From Poa pratensis (lineage: Eukaryota; Streptophyta; Magnoliopsida; Poales; Poaceae): 64,000 nt of DNA. The notes under the pieces are model-generated. The model was not told the DNA's origin and searched no databases. It worked only from the letters and a program-made list of their open reading frames with translations. The stretch is taken from the NCBI GenBank assembly GCA_947311845.1, contig CAMZMU010000107.1, forward strand, positions 22,438,359-22,502,358, in the 5' to 3' direction. Numbering within the stretch: the stretch's first letter is position 1; each line of letters begins with the position of its first letter. Shown piece by piece: positions 33,839-45,021 of the stretch. The position numbers were made by a program, and so were the translations under genes.

Positions 33839-34500
33839 TACATACACATCCCTATGTTTCTTCTCTTGGGTTGATCATTAACACACCTACACCCTCGTGC
33901 ACACCGCTCTTCTAGTCCATAGAGGAGAGCAACTCAGTCTGCTGCAACACCAGCCGATCCGTCACTCGTATTTTAAGCGACTAACACGAAAGAATACATT
34001 GATATACATAGGAGTAGAGTTGTTATACCGGAGACGATTCTGGGCTCCAAACCGGTATACATCCTTGATTGACGAAAGCTATTAGTCCTTCTGATCGTGG
34101 TCACAAGCCCTACTTGCATATAAATGCACTAGTCGGTTACGAAACACTAACAACGATTGAGTCTATAAATGCTACCTTTTTCACGAATCATAAAATTGTC
34201 TAGGGTCGTTGAGATATGAGGGACGCGTGTTCCCAAGAGCCAAAAATCCGGGTCAAGTGGCAAAATATGAAAGATATATAACATGCGGATGCCCCTCCAT
34301 AAATCTGGTTAGGGATAATCTGAACACATATTCGAGAAACAAAAAATGGATCTCGAAATATCCAAAGTAAAATGAAAATGGGTAGAAATACTAGATTTAT
34401 TTTACAAACATATGGATATGAAGTGGACATGTCAGTATCCGAACAAAATTACATTGGCCAAATTCAATAATTCTAACTTTATATATCACTTATCCAACCT
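33839..34500. other. Intergenic stretch with no recognised feature
   Basis: No gene, repeat boundary or transposon signature that I can support. Confidence 0.4.
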
Positions 34501-34699
34501 TAAATGTTAACACGTAATCAAATCATGGACGAAGCTAGATCCACTGAGATCTGAGGTCTATTAATGGCAGACCAAGTTCAAGATGATAAGGACTTTGCTT
34601 GGTGATTCGTGACTTGTAGCTGCGACATTGGCAAGTGGAGGCGGCAGTACAGGAGGAGTCATAGTCTCTTCTTTCAGGATAAAATTCAAGGTCTGGCCT

Positions 34700-34990
34700 T
34701 AATTGATTGTGCCTGACAATGACCGTATTGATCGGGCGGCGACGGCGCTTGTGCACAATTTTCTTCTTGGAGGCGTCGCTTTGGAAAAATTTGGATTCCG
34801 GATATTGTCTTGGTGGTGGTTTGAGTTGCAACAACAAGGAATTGATCACTGTAACGGGATCTATTGTTTTTTTTCTTCTTCTTTTTGTTCTAAAGCTATG
34901 TGCATCCGTAATGTCTTTGAGACATTTCGTTATTGCAGAAGTTTTGTGCAATTGGTATCTCCGTGATATTAATATATTCTCTTTATCAAA
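34700..34990 (+). mobile_element. Probable LINE 3' end
   Basis: The end of the stretch (GATATTAATATATTCTCTTTATCAAAA, about 34964-34990) matches a common grass LINE tail pattern, and the very similar GATATTAATATATGCACTTTATC occurs in the tiny LINE insert at 45555. The upstream limit and TSD were not found. Confidence 0.45.
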
Positions 34991-35453
34991 ATAATTTAAT
35001 AAAAATATGAAAACAGAAACAGCAAACAATGCCGCATCCAATTCCTAATAATTAAGCACCACGAGACCCAACTAAACAGCTGCGGCCCGCTGCAAGTGCT
35101 GTTGCTAGAGGTGCCGGGCAACACACCGGAAGCCAGCAGGCAGAGTACTTGTTGCTGCTTGCTGGTTCCGCCACAAGGGGTTTAACTCGGACCAGCCAAA
35201 GGGAACTTCGACGCGTGGTGGTTTTGTTGCTCTTTCCTTGTTTCCTTGTCAATTCACGGCAAGACGGCTTCTAGTTGCTATATAAATGGTGAATCAATTC
35301 ACAAAATAAGAAGTCTTACGACACCGTGTAATGACCAAGCCCTCTACCTTGGTTACTTCTGGGTTCTGGTACAAGTCTTCAACACATTTTTTTTCGAAAC
35401 GACGTCTTCAACACTGGAACGGGGGATTCTGACTCTCGTCGTCGGAGGCAGCA
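34991..35453. other. Upstream region of the USP pseudogene
   Basis: No ORF with a recognisable motif. It may contain the old promoter and leader of the pseudogene starting at 35454. Confidence 0.35.
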
Positions 35454-35700
35454 ATGGATCCCAACGGCAGCGAGCACGAGACGCTGCGGAGCGCCGGGTG
35501 CAGAACCAGCTCATCGCTGGGCGACGAGTTGTATGAGCAGAGCTCCGCAGCCGAGGAGGACGAGGTGTTCGTCGCCGTAACCGAGGACATCAGCGACGGG
35601 ATGAGCACATTGCTTTGGGCGATGAAGAACCTGGCCAAGGATGGGACCAGGGTCGTCATAGCTCGTGTCCATAGCCCCACACGAGCGATCCACAAACGTA
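35454..35700 (+). pseudogene. Exon 1 of a USP-domain gene, paralogue of the U-box kinase
   Basis: The frame matches exon 1 of the gene at 7703 (EDEVFVAVTEDISDGMSTLLWAMKNLAKDGTRVVIARVH against EKVFVAVAEEFKRGKSALQWALQNLAKDGAHVVVAHVH). In the undamaged order it would end in ATC CAC AAA C with donor GTAAGT, phase 1, as in the paralogue. A LINE has inserted so that its 14-bp target duplication, GATCCACAAACGTA, spans the splice junction (35687-35700 and 43024-43037). The left copy no longer has the GTAAGT donor. The remains of exons 2 and 3 are at 44723 and 45022. Confidence 0.85.
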
Positions 35701-35876
35701 GATTGATCGACCGGGATTGGAACCCTGGTTGGAGATAGCAGAGGAAGCTTTTGAAAACTGCGGGCGGGAGCGGCGACTCGATGGCGACCGGGAAAGTCCG
35801 GTGACCGGCGGTTTGCCCGGGATCCCGACGGCCTCAGCGGCGCTCCTAGACGGACCGACCTCCTTCCCTAGGCGGG

Positions 35877-38321
35877 GTGATGGAGGATGCGTCTATCCGG
35901 GGGCGGCGGTGGGCTGATGTCGCCGACGAGGTCGACGAGGCGGACGCCATTGCGGCGGAATTGGAGGCGCGTTGCGTGACCCCGGCGGCTCCGACCTTCG
36001 GCGATTTCCTGAGTGTGGCTCGCCATGTTCAACCTCGCGCGGCGCGGCGTGCCTCGCTTCAGGCGCGTCGGTCGCCGGCGGCCAGGCCGTATGGGCAAAA
36101 GCGCCCACCTTTGGGAAATGGCGTGGCGTCCGTAGGTGGGGAACAAGGCGCGCAGGCGGGTCTGGCGACCACGGGGAGGCGCCCCGGAGTCGAGCCAACG
36201 GCGGCGAAGCACCGGCCGGTGGCGGACGTGACGGCGCAGGCGGCGCCGCGGGTCTGCTCGCCGCCGGTGGCGGCGCCTTGCCTGGTGCTGCAACCCCGCA
36301 CGGTGACGTCGCTGCCTCCGAGCCCTAGGCCCAATGGGCCGCCTCAGCCCGCTGGGCCCACTTTGGAGTGGCGCCGGCAAGCCACGCGATCCACGGCCCA
36401 TTTAGATGCGCGCAGTGATGGTTCTGGCCCAGCTAAGCCTCCTAGCCCATTGCTGTGGATCCGTAAGGGCGTGCGTGACCTAGCCGACGGTTTTCCGGTT
36501 CCTCAGAAATCCTTCCGCCGCCACGCTCCTTTCGCTCGTTCGGTGGTGCGCACCCCGCCGCCGCTGCCCCGTACGCACTCATACGCCACCGCCGTCGCCA
36601 TGAAGAGGGCTCGGCCGGAGGAGGAGGAAGAAGACGTGCACCACCGCAGGCGGGCGCGGTCCCCCTCGCCTCCTGCCGCGCAGCACCGTGAGCGCTCACC
36701 GGTCGCGCGCAGGTACCAGCCGCCCGGTCGGAGGGAGCCCCCGCCGGCTCGCCGGTCTCCACCTCGCGGGTCCCCGCCTCGCCGCTCTCCTGCAAGGGGG
36801 TCGCCGTCTCGCGCTGAAGCTCGCGCCCCGGACCACCGTCGCTCCTACCGCCGCTATCCCTCACCGGCGCGGGAGCCGCGCGACCCGTCTCCGGACGGCC
36901 GTCGCAGGGAGGATAGGCTGCGTCAGGAGTTGATCCAGCGCCCGGCTGCCCGTGCGCGTTCCCCTGTCCGCCGGGTCGAGAAGGAGCCAAGGAGAGAGAC
37001 CGGCTCATGGCAAGAGGACCGGTCGAGCCACCCGCAGGCGCGATTCCCACCTCCGCACGCTCGGACGGATGTGGCTACTACTGTACCAGCAAAGAAGAAG
37101 ACTAAGAAGAAGAAGAGGAAGACCAAGCCGTCGGCAGAGGGAGGTGCGGGAGGGAGCCAGAGTGGGCACCCATCCGCACCGATGCCCAAGACCCCTGCGG
37201 GAGCTCTCAGCTACACATCCCAGGCGGGGATGGTTGTGCCCCGACCTCAGGTGGAGGGAGGGGAGGGCTCTCCGTCGCAGGTCACGTGCTTCAACTGTGG
37301 CGTGGTTGGTCACTACCGGTCGCAGTGCACCCGCCCGGACTGTTGCGCGCGATGTGGGGATCCTGGGCACCTTGTTGCCGCTTGTACTGTGCCTGCCGCC
37401 CAGCTGCACCGTCCTCGCCTAGAGCTCCTTGGCCACGGAGTGGAGTCTATCTTCTACTATATTGACCTAGGAGGGGTGCCGAGGGCTAGCCCGCAGAACT
37501 TGGCTCAGGTGTCAGTGCTCCCAGACCAGCTTCCGCCCGTGGTCGGTGCGCTCACTGTGGAGATCCTTAGGGACGAGCTGGCCATGGTGATGCCAGGACA
37601 CGAGTGGCAGGTGCGCGAGATCTCGGCCTCCGAGTTTGCCGTGGTCTTTCCCTCGCAGGAGATGCTTCGCTTTTGCACCTTGGGCTCCACTTATACCCTC
37701 CCGATCAACAAGATTCAGGTGGCCATCAAGGCAGCGACTTCTGACCCGGGCGCGACCTACTTGTTCTCCATTTGGGTCCGGATCCACGGTATCCCAAAGG
37801 AGGCAAGGAAGAAGCACATCCTCGAGCTGATTGCGCGGCCCATGGGCAGGTTCGTGGAGGTTGATGACCGTTCTCTAGCTGGTTCTGGTGCGGTGCGGAT
37901 CAGGCTGCTCTGTCCTGAGCCGGCCAAGATCCCTGGCACCCTCCCGCCCTTTTTCTTTGGAGGGGAGGGGGGTGAGCGTCAGGCGATGCTACACGTGGAG
38001 CTTGACGAGGACCGCCCGCGCTCTTCGTCTCCCCAGGCCCCTGGTGGGGGGAACTTGGGAGGAGGAGGAGGGAGCGCTTCTGAGGACGACAGCTCGGAGG
38101 ACGACGCTGACGACCCTGGTGCGGGTGGGCGCACGGGTCTCCCTCGGGACAGAGGCCCCCACCCTCACCACTGTTGCGACTGCTACGGAGACGTCTACGC
38201 GCCCTGTCGCCCCAACACAGGCATCTTCGCCTGTGCCCTCTCCGCCAGCCTCTCCGACACACTTCAGCAGTGCGCCGGCGAAGCTGGTGCCGGTGGACCG
38301 CCCCCGCACCTTGCGTCCTGA
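35877..38321 (+). pseudogene. LINE ORF1 (nucleic-acid chaperone / gag-like), frame-broken C end
   Basis: 814-residue frame beginning 176 bp after the LINE 5' boundary. The first half is basic and Arg/Pro/Ser-rich (RS-like runs, residues about 245-380), then a Lys-rich patch. Two zinc knuckles follow: CFNCGVVGHYRSQC and CCARCGDPGHLVAAC (about 470-505). After them comes a segment resembling the plant LINE-associated DUF4283-like region (VEILRDELAMVMPGHEW to RIHGIPKEARKKHILELIARP). From about 38000 the coding potential moves to the frame at 37888-38925, so ORF1 is frameshifted. The expected role is binding of LINE RNA. Confidence 0.82.
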
Positions 38322-38925
38322 CTCTCTGGCGCCTCTGGAGCTCCCTCTTGCTCAGTACGGCTCCAACCTTGGCTTGCAGGGGCTTGACGCTGCAGCCTTA
38401 GGTTTGGAGCCCTCTGCCTCAGTGGAGGAGGACTGTGGGAGCGTGGGGCTGGAGGTCGCCCCGCCTTCGTCGTCTCGCTCTGCAGGGGTCCTGTGCTACA
38501 CCCTCTCGCCGGGCTCCACCCCCACCTCCCCGACAGGGTCGCCACCCCAGGTTCCGGCGACGCCAGCCACTGGTGTCTGTGAGTCTCTCACGGTCTTCCC
38601 CGACACTCCCGTGGGGGACTCGCAGGCTCGTCCACAGCGCCGTACCAGGCAGCCCCCGCCCTCTGAGCCGTCCCGTCACAGTGCCAGGCTGGCACTCGCT
38701 CGTGGAGGGCTGGGGATGCCGGTGCCTACGGTGGAGGAGCAGGCGATCCAGCTGACTGCGGCTCGCCGTAGTGTTCCACGTACGCACTTACCCAAGCATT
38801 CCGTTTCAACTTCTGGTTCTAGATTTTCGGTTCTCGAGGAGGTCCCTTTGGACCATCTGTCACAGGTTGCCACTGATTGCGGGGTGGTGTTCCGGGGGAG
38901 CGAGGCCCCCGGCTGGACCAGATAG
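37888..38925 (+). pseudogene. LINE ORF1 C-terminal continuation in a second frame
   Basis: Frame rich in Pro, Ser and Thr with RRTRQPPPSEPSRHSARLALARGG, followed by SRFSVLEEVPLDHLS. Such RxSxRxA/L tails are typical of the ends of grass LINE ORF1 proteins. It overlaps the main ORF1 frame from 37888; the true crossover is probably near 38000-38060. Confidence 0.6.
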
Positions 38926-39199
38926 CAGCGATCAAGGCAAAGGAGATCTATGAGGGGGCCCTCGCTGCCTCACGAGCTCAGGCGGAGCTTGAGAGGGAGA
39001 CGGCCCCAGCTGCTGGAGATCCGGTGCAGGCGGCACTGGATCCTAGTAGTAACTCTGAGAGCGTGCCTGCTAGGGTGGAGACCCCCTGCGTGACCCCCCA
39101 GACGAGGGGTAACCGGGGAGACCCCCTAAGGCCCCGTCCCGGCCCTCGACCTCTGGTAGGGCCCGCTCTGTCCCCCGTAAGGGGACTACCCCCTCCAGT

Positions 39200-39933
39200 G
39201 TTTCCAAATGAATACACCCATAAGGTTATTCGACTGGAACATGAGGGGATTTGGGCAGGAGGGACGGCGCAACCAGCTGCGTGAGTATATGCGACGGGAA
39301 GACGTAGATATTGTTGCCATCCAGGAGACGATTAGACGGACTTCTCTATTCAGGAGCTGCAGGGCCTCAGTTCACATAAGTTCGCGTGGCAATGGCTTCC
39401 AGCGAATGGACACTCGGGTGGTATCCTCCTTGGGGTGAAGGAGGATACATTCGAGGTAGAGGATATGGATCGCGGGGATTTTTTGTGAGCATGTTGCTCA
39501 CCCATAGGCGGACCTCCTTTCAGTGGGAGGTCATCATCGTCTATGGCCCCGCGGACCATAGTAGGTCCCCGGCGTTCCTTGCCGAGCTTAGAGCGAAGGT
39601 GGAACGATGTCCACGCCGCTTGTTGTTGCTGGGGATTTTAATTTGATCCGATCCCCGGAGGACAAGAGCTCAGCAAACGTCGACCCCCAGCGGATGCGGA
39701 TGTTCAATGACTGTATTGCTGATCTCGCTCTTAGAGAGATCAGGCGCGTGGGAGCGAGATACAACTGGACTAATAACCGGGTGGACCCTGTCCGGAGTGT
39801 GCTGGATAGGGTCCTAGTATCTGTGGATTGGGAGGTTGCCTATCCACTTTGCTCCCTCAGGGCGCTCACTAGGATAGGGTCGGATCACACTCCTCTCCTC
39901 CTCTCTACAGGAGGAGCTCAACCTCCGAGGTGA
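39200..39933 (+). pseudogene. LINE ORF2 endonuclease (APE-type), frameshifted
   Basis: Begins RLFDWNMRGFGQEGRRNQL (the WN-R-G start of APE endonucleases) and VDIVAIQETIRR (catalytic Glu). It then passes through two other frames with VVAGDFNLIRSPEDKS (Asp/Asn box), YNWTNNR and SDHTPLLL (catalytic SDH). All the usual boxes are recognisable, but three frames are needed (39208-39438, 39386-39646, 39607-39933). In intact LINEs it nicks target DNA. Confidence 0.85.
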
Positions 39934-40003
39934 ACCGTTTCATTTTGAGAACTTCTGGCTTGGTCAGCCAGGTTTTCAGGAAGCGGTTCGACTAAAGTGG
40001 TCG

Positions 40004-41765
40004 GTGGCGGCTGCACATCCTCCGCGCGCCTATAATGCGGTAGATGTGTGGCACCACTGTGCCCAGATGACACGCCAATTCATGAGGGGTTGGGGTGCCA
40101 ATCTGGGAGCTGAGCTGAGACAGAGGAAAGCCTCCCTCTTAGAGGAGATCCAGACCCTGGACCATGCCTCAGATTCCGTTGGCCTTACCGCTGAGGAGTG
40201 GCTTCAGCGGTACGCCCTTGAGAACTCCCTTATGGGGATCTACAAGGGGGAGGAGACTTTCTGGCGACAGCGCAGTCGTCAGAACTGGATCCTCAAAGGC
40301 GATGCGAATACGGCCTATTTCCATGCGATCGCCAATGGGCGTCGTCGGAAATGCTCTATTCCATGCCTGTGGGAAGGGGACCATCTCCTGGAGGCGCCAG
40401 GGGATATATCGTCCCACATATACTCCTTCTATAAGGAGCTCTTCACGGCAGGTCCCCGTTCTGGGGTCACCGTGCCAGTTGACCTTTGGCCAGCGAGGGC
40501 CAGGGTCTCTGACATGGAGAATCCGGAGCTCACACTCCCATTCTTGCCGGAAGAAGTGGCGAGGGCAATAATGGAGATGAAGGCGAATTCGGCCCCTGGA
40601 CCGGATGGTCTTCCGGTGGTCTTCTTCCAGACGTTCTGGGAGGAGATTAAGGGGGTGATCATGCCAATGTTCCAAGAATTTTATATTGGTACATTGGTTA
40701 TGTCTCGCCTTAACTTTGGTGTGGTGACCTTGATCCTCAAGATAGTGGGGGCCACGGACATCCGCCAATTTAGACCAATCACGGTTCTCAACGTCATCCA
40801 TCGGATCTTTTCCAAGGTCTGCGCTACTAGGCTAGCCCTGTTATGGAGCGAATAACGCACCCATACCAGTTCGCCTTCCTTAAGGGGCGATATATCCATG
40901 ATGGAATTCTAGCACTTCATGAGATTATTCATGAGGTTAAGTCTCAGCACCAGAAGGGGTGTTTCTTAAGCTGGATTTCCAAAAGGCATACGACCGCTTG
41001 GACTGGGCTTTCCTCCGTTTGGCGCTGGAACGGAAAGGGTTTGACGATCGGATGATATGTTGGATCATGCAGATAGTTATGAGTGGCAACACCGCCATTA
41101 ACATAAATGGGGAAGTGGGTCCCTATTTTAGGCCAACTTGTGGGGTTAGACAGGGGGATCCTATCTCCCCCTTACTCTTCAACTCCGCGGTTGACGTCCT
41201 TGCAGAGATCTTAGAGAGAGCTAAGACCTCTGGCCACATAGCCGGTGTGGTTGGACACCTTGTCCCAGGGGGTGGGGTGACGCACCTTCAGTATGCTGAT
41301 GACACCATGATTATGGTGGAGGGATCTGAACTTGACATTATCAATCTCAAGTTCCTTCTCCTCTGCTTTGAGGCCATGTCGGGCCTCAAGATTAACTTTG
41401 ATAAAAGTGAGGTCGTGATCTTGGGTTATTCGGCTGAGGACCAACAGCGGATCGCGGACAACCTAAACTGTAAGCTGGCCACATTCCCAGTGACTTATCT
41501 GGGGATGCCGATCCGAGACACTCGGATCCTTATAAAGGATCTGGACCCGCTAGTTGAGCGGGTCAAGTCGAAGGCCGCGCCGTGGCAGGGGAGGTTTACC
41601 TCCAAGGAGAGCAAGACCACCCTCATTGACTCTTGCCTATCTAGTCTCCCCATGTATATGATGGGGTTATATATACTACCGGAGGGGGTACATGCAGCTT
41701 TGATAGAGAGTTGTCCCGTTTCTTTTGGCAGGCGGCCAATGGACGCCAAAAGTATCATATGGTGA
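40004..41765 (+). pseudogene. LINE ORF2 reverse transcriptase, two frames
   Basis: 40004-40855 holds the RT start (NSAPGPDGLPVVFFQTFW, FRPITVLNVIHRIFSKV). 40959-41765 holds FLKLDFQKAYDRLDW, GVRQGDPISPLLF, the catalytic LQYADDTMIM and YLGMPI. The catalytic Asp pair is intact. A frame break lies around 40860-40960 and another after 41765. Confidence 0.88.
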
Positions 41766-41850
41766 AATGGGCAGACCTTTGCGCCCCCAAGGAGGTTGGG
41801 GGCATAGGTATTTTGGCTTCCCGTCGCATGAATGAGGCTCTCATGTTGAA

Positions 41851-42999
41851 GTGGGTCTGGAGGATCTGAAGGGTGATGGGGGACTTTGGCTTCAATTAGT
41901 GAAGGCCAAGTACCTACGTGGTTGTCCTCTCATGGCATGTGAGAGGAAGGAGGGGTCTCAGTTTTGGAGATCTCTTCAAGCCATCAAACATGAGATCCGG
42001 CTTGGGGCTACCTTCTCTGTAGGCGACGGAGGGAGTACCCTGTTTTGGCTAGACTCATGGCTTGGTGGAAGACCACTTAGGCATGAATTCCCGGAGCTCT
42101 TTGCTATCTGCTCGGACCCCATGCTCCTGGTGGCGGATGCGGCCCATAATGGGCACTGGAACATTAGGTTCCGCCGCACTTTTGGTCTGCTCGAGGCCAA
42201 CCAGTGGGAGTTCCTATTGGCCTCCCTTCCAGACTCCCTTTCGGACGCCCCGGATTGTGTTTCTTGGACCCTCTCGCCCTCGAAATGTTTCACAGTTCGT
42301 TCTGCTTACCGGGCCCTATTTAGAGGACCCGTGCTCTCGTGGACTTCCCACTTGTGGAAGGCCCCTATGCCACTGAAGATTAAGATCTTTACGTGGCAGT
42401 TGCTGCGAGACCGCCTCCCTTCGGGTGTGGAGGTGGTCAAGCGCTTTGGCCCAGGGGATGGTACTTGTCCCTTTTGCGCGGTCCCCGAGTCGGGGACCCA
42501 TATCCTATTCTCTTGCCCCGCAGCTCGCTTCCTGTGGAGTTTTCTGGCCGAGGCGCTTGGGCCTGAGTGGCAGGCCCAAGACCTTGCTGAATTCCTAGAA
42601 GTGCAGGCGAACCGTACTGGTAAGAGGAGGCGCCTCTTCTGGTTAGTGTTTGCCGCGATGACCTGGACTCTTTGGACTATTCGTAACAAGATGGTTATCG
42701 AGCGTGTCTTTCTGCGCCGTGCCTCTGACTCCGTTTTCAAATTCTTGGCATTTTTGCAGCAGTGGCACCCGCTCTGTAGACAGCGGGACAAGGAGCGGCT
42801 GGATGGATTGATCGACAAGCTTCTGAGGGCGGCACGCCTTCTATCTGCGTCATCCAGCCACTGGGCTACTCCCTTGTGGAGTTGTATCGTCTCTTTTTTA
42901 GCTTTGGGCATCTTTGTGCTGTGGCCCCAGCAGACTTGTTGTTTTTTTGAATCTTTAACTGGATCGCTGTATGCTTGTGGACGGTTGCTTTATTTATAA
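41851..42999 (+). pseudogene. LINE ORF2 C-terminal zf-RVT region
   Basis: Contains KCFTVRSAYRALF, then LWKAPMPLKIKIFTWQLL, then the zinc cluster CPFCAVPESGTHILFSCP, followed by a C-terminal tail. No RNase H domain follows. The frame ends 24 bp before the LINE 3' boundary. Confidence 0.85.
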
Positions 43000-43444
43000 A
43001 GCGGGGCGAAAGCCTGTTTCGAGGATCCACAAACGTAAGTCACTACTTGTCTACTTCCCCGCATCATCATTTGTTTGTAGTGAGGTTTTGGTTACCGGTC
43101 GGGATTTCGGGTTACCGGGCGGTAACCGAGTTTCCCGAGCACCCACGGGAAATGTGCTTACCGGTCAAAAAATCTCAAAACTTTTTGAATTTTTTGAATT
43201 TGAACACAACTTGTTAGGTAAAGAAGATCTATTCTCTCGACTTATTCAGGTCAGTGTTTATAACGCGTTGGTAGCGGCGCTCAGCTCCCTCCTACAGGTC
43301 CCGTGTTCGAATTCCCGGCCTGTATTTTCTTTTTGGGTATTATTCGCTCTCTGTACGATTAAATCTCCAAAAAAAAAAAAACAGTGTACCACAAGTTTCG
43401 AACCAGAGACCTGGAATGTATCCATCTTAATGGGTGCATACAGC

Positions 43445-44494
43445 GGCAAAAAATTATCTGGGACCGGGCCGCATCGCCCACCTCGTGAGGCCCCTCCTGA
43501 TATGTTGACACATCACCCTCAACGCGACTCTCAAAGCAGGTCATTTTTTCAAGCCTACGAGGAAAATTTTGCTCCATGAGCCCGGAATTTTAGCCGCACC
43601 ATCAGCGCCCAGTTGCAGGTTGCAACTGCTGGTGGTGAAGCGAGCAAAAACAATGGCGACGACCGACGGGAGACTGTCCGTCGGCAGCGACCTTCGCCGT
43701 TCAGTGCACCGACGACGCCGCAGTCATGAGGTGGTCAATGGTGTGACGATGCCTCAGACGTCCAGCACACCGCTAATGCTGCCGCAGGCGGCGCACTGCC
43801 TACCAGCGATGAGATGATCACAGATTCACGGGGGCACAACCGGTGCCTTTCTTTTCAGACGAGAGCTGCAAGGCCTCGATCTGGAGTCGCCACGAGTGGG
43901 CGGTGCCGACCAGTTCCAGCTGGAGCAAGGCAAGGCGGTGGTCGCTGCGCGTGACGCCGGCGACGAGGGTGTTCGTGCTGGTGGCATGCGGCTCGTAGAG
44001 GTCCTGGTGGCCTGCGGCCGAGGCGGTGGCGTATGGGTGCGTGCAAGCCGTGGCGATGCTGCGCGCCCGTGTAAGGCATGGCGTTCCAGCTCGTCGCGTC
44101 GTGTTTCGTGCAGTGCCTTGCCGACGCCTTGCCCTCGCGCACCCGCCGTCGGCGAGCATGGCGTTTAGCTTCCCGCCGTCTGTGGTGGACCTTGGCATGA
44201 CGAAGGGTCTCGACCGCGGCCACCAGTGGCGCGCACTGCTCGAAGTACTCGCCACTTGCGTCGTCGGCAAGCCGGCGCGCGTGCATGTGACCGGCGTCAG
44301 AGCATGCCTGGACACCATGAGAGCTGTCGGGCGCGAGCTCGAGGCATGCTCAGAAGTTAGCGATTCGATTCGAGTTGTTAACCTCATGATGATTATGACC
44401 TGCTTTGGGATGCGCGCTTTGTGTGAGGTGTTAACATCTCAGGAGGGGCCTCACGAGGTGGGCGCTGCGGCCCGGCCCCAGAGAATTTTTTGCC
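43445..44494. mobile_element. Gene-capturing TIR element (Pack-MULE-like) with GRAS fragment
   Basis: Inverted ends of about 70 bp: left from 43445 (GGCAAAAAATTATCTGGG onward) and right up to 44494 (GAGAATTTTTTGCC), pairing through CGCCCACCTCGTGAGGCCCC. Outside them lies a perfect 27-bp direct repeat (43418-43444 and 44499-44525). That is longer than any normal TSD. The cargo is a plant GRAS-gene fragment. It sits inside the element at 43080-44708. Confidence 0.72.
43885..44350 (+). pseudogene. Captured GRAS-family gene fragment (DELLA/SLR-like)
   Basis: Read on the plus strand with frame changes: GMRLVEVLVAC then, after a one-base shift, AEAVA (the LHRI start, near 43985-44030); FQLVASCFVQCLADA (near 44082-44128); and VVDLGMTKGLDRGHQWRALL (VHIID motif, near 44184) through VHVTGV to MRAVGRELEA (near 44346). 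The order matches GRAS transcription factors, most like DELLA/SLR-like proteins, but large parts are deleted between the motifs and several frames are needed. Non-functional as a GRAS protein; it was probably captured by the surrounding TIR element. Confidence 0.75.
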
Positions 44495-44722
44495 CAGCGT
44501 ATCCATCTTAATGGGTGCATACAGCTACGCTGCACTCAACGTTGTGCATAATTCAAGTATAAAGCCTATATAACCGGTTTCAGAGAATATTTGAATTTAA
44601 AATTTGATTTTTAAATTTGTCCGGTAACCATCCGGGATTTCTCGGTTACCGCGGTAACCGGGAATCCCGAGCCCCCTCGGGAAAAAAATATATTCGGGAA
44701 CCAAAACCTTGTTTGTACTCAG

Positions 44723-44805
44723 ATGGTCAATTTCGGGTCATCATGTCACGGAAAGTATAGAAACTTAATGAGGGAAAGAGCAGACAAGAACATGGATGAA
44801 TATGC
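44723..44805 (+). pseudogene. Probable exon 2 of the USP pseudogene
   Basis: It follows an acceptor CTCAG. The frame YRNLMRERADKNMDEYAP resembles exon 2 of the kinase gene (EHRKYELEKALGKLDEYVV). The phase does not fit exon 1 (phase 1): joining them leads to a stop after 12 codons, and the distance to the conserved DEY differs from the paralogue by a non-multiple of three. This supports decay. The 3' limit is uncertain. Confidence 0.5.
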
Positions 44806-45021
44806 CCCGACAGCGAAACGCCAAAGGAAAGATCTAGATGTGCGATTTCCTTCACCAGTCAATGCTTTTTTTGCCTCCCTCGTGAATGAACTCGTATCGA
44901 GCAATTTTAGACTGTATCTCTTGAACTCAGCTCAAAGACTTTATTTCCGTTATGAAAGCTCGTTTGGAAAAAAATCTCTGGAACTCAGCTCAAGATTAAC
45001 ACTGAACATTCTGCTTTCCAG

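Larger units (their letters stand above)
35701..43023 (+). mobile_element. Near-full-length LINE with 14-bp TSD
   Basis: 7.3-kb plus-strand non-LTR retrotransposon bounded by GATCCACAAACGTA at 35687-35700 and 43024-43037. It contains ORF1 with a CCHC zinc knuckle, and ORF2 with endonuclease, RT and zf-RVT. The 3' end, ATAAAGCGGGGCGAAAGCC followed by TGTTTCGAG, has no poly(A) tail. No RNase H domain is evident, unlike the LINE at 4615, so they belong to different LINE groups. ORF1 and ORF2 both carry frameshifts. Confidence 0.93.
43080..44708. mobile_element. TIR transposon in intron 1 of the USP pseudogene (hAT- or MULE-like)
   Basis: Ends contain inverted GGTTTTGGTTACCGG / GGAACCAAAACC with GGTAACCGGG subterminal blocks. 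They are flanked by TTGTTTGTA at 43071-43079 and 44709-44717 (9-bp direct repeat; 8 bp would also fit). Removing it restores a compact intron of about 55 bp running from the donor GTAAGT at 43036 to the acceptor CTCAG just before 44723. The termini are offset by a few bases, so superfamily assignment is uncertain. A second TIR element is nested within. Confidence 0.7.

Noticed and set aside
34535..35041. 168-codon minus-strand frame
   Set aside because: No domain; it overlaps a probable LINE 3' end on the plus strand.
35877..38321. A long zinc-knuckle, RS-rich protein that could pass for a host splicing factor
   Set aside because: It sits at the 5' end of a LINE with TSDs and is followed by APE endonuclease and RT; it is LINE ORF1.
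43818..44387. 189-codon minus-strand frame across the captured fragment
   Set aside because: The plus strand carries GRAS motifs in order; the minus frame is the antisense shadow of that GC-rich coding remnant.
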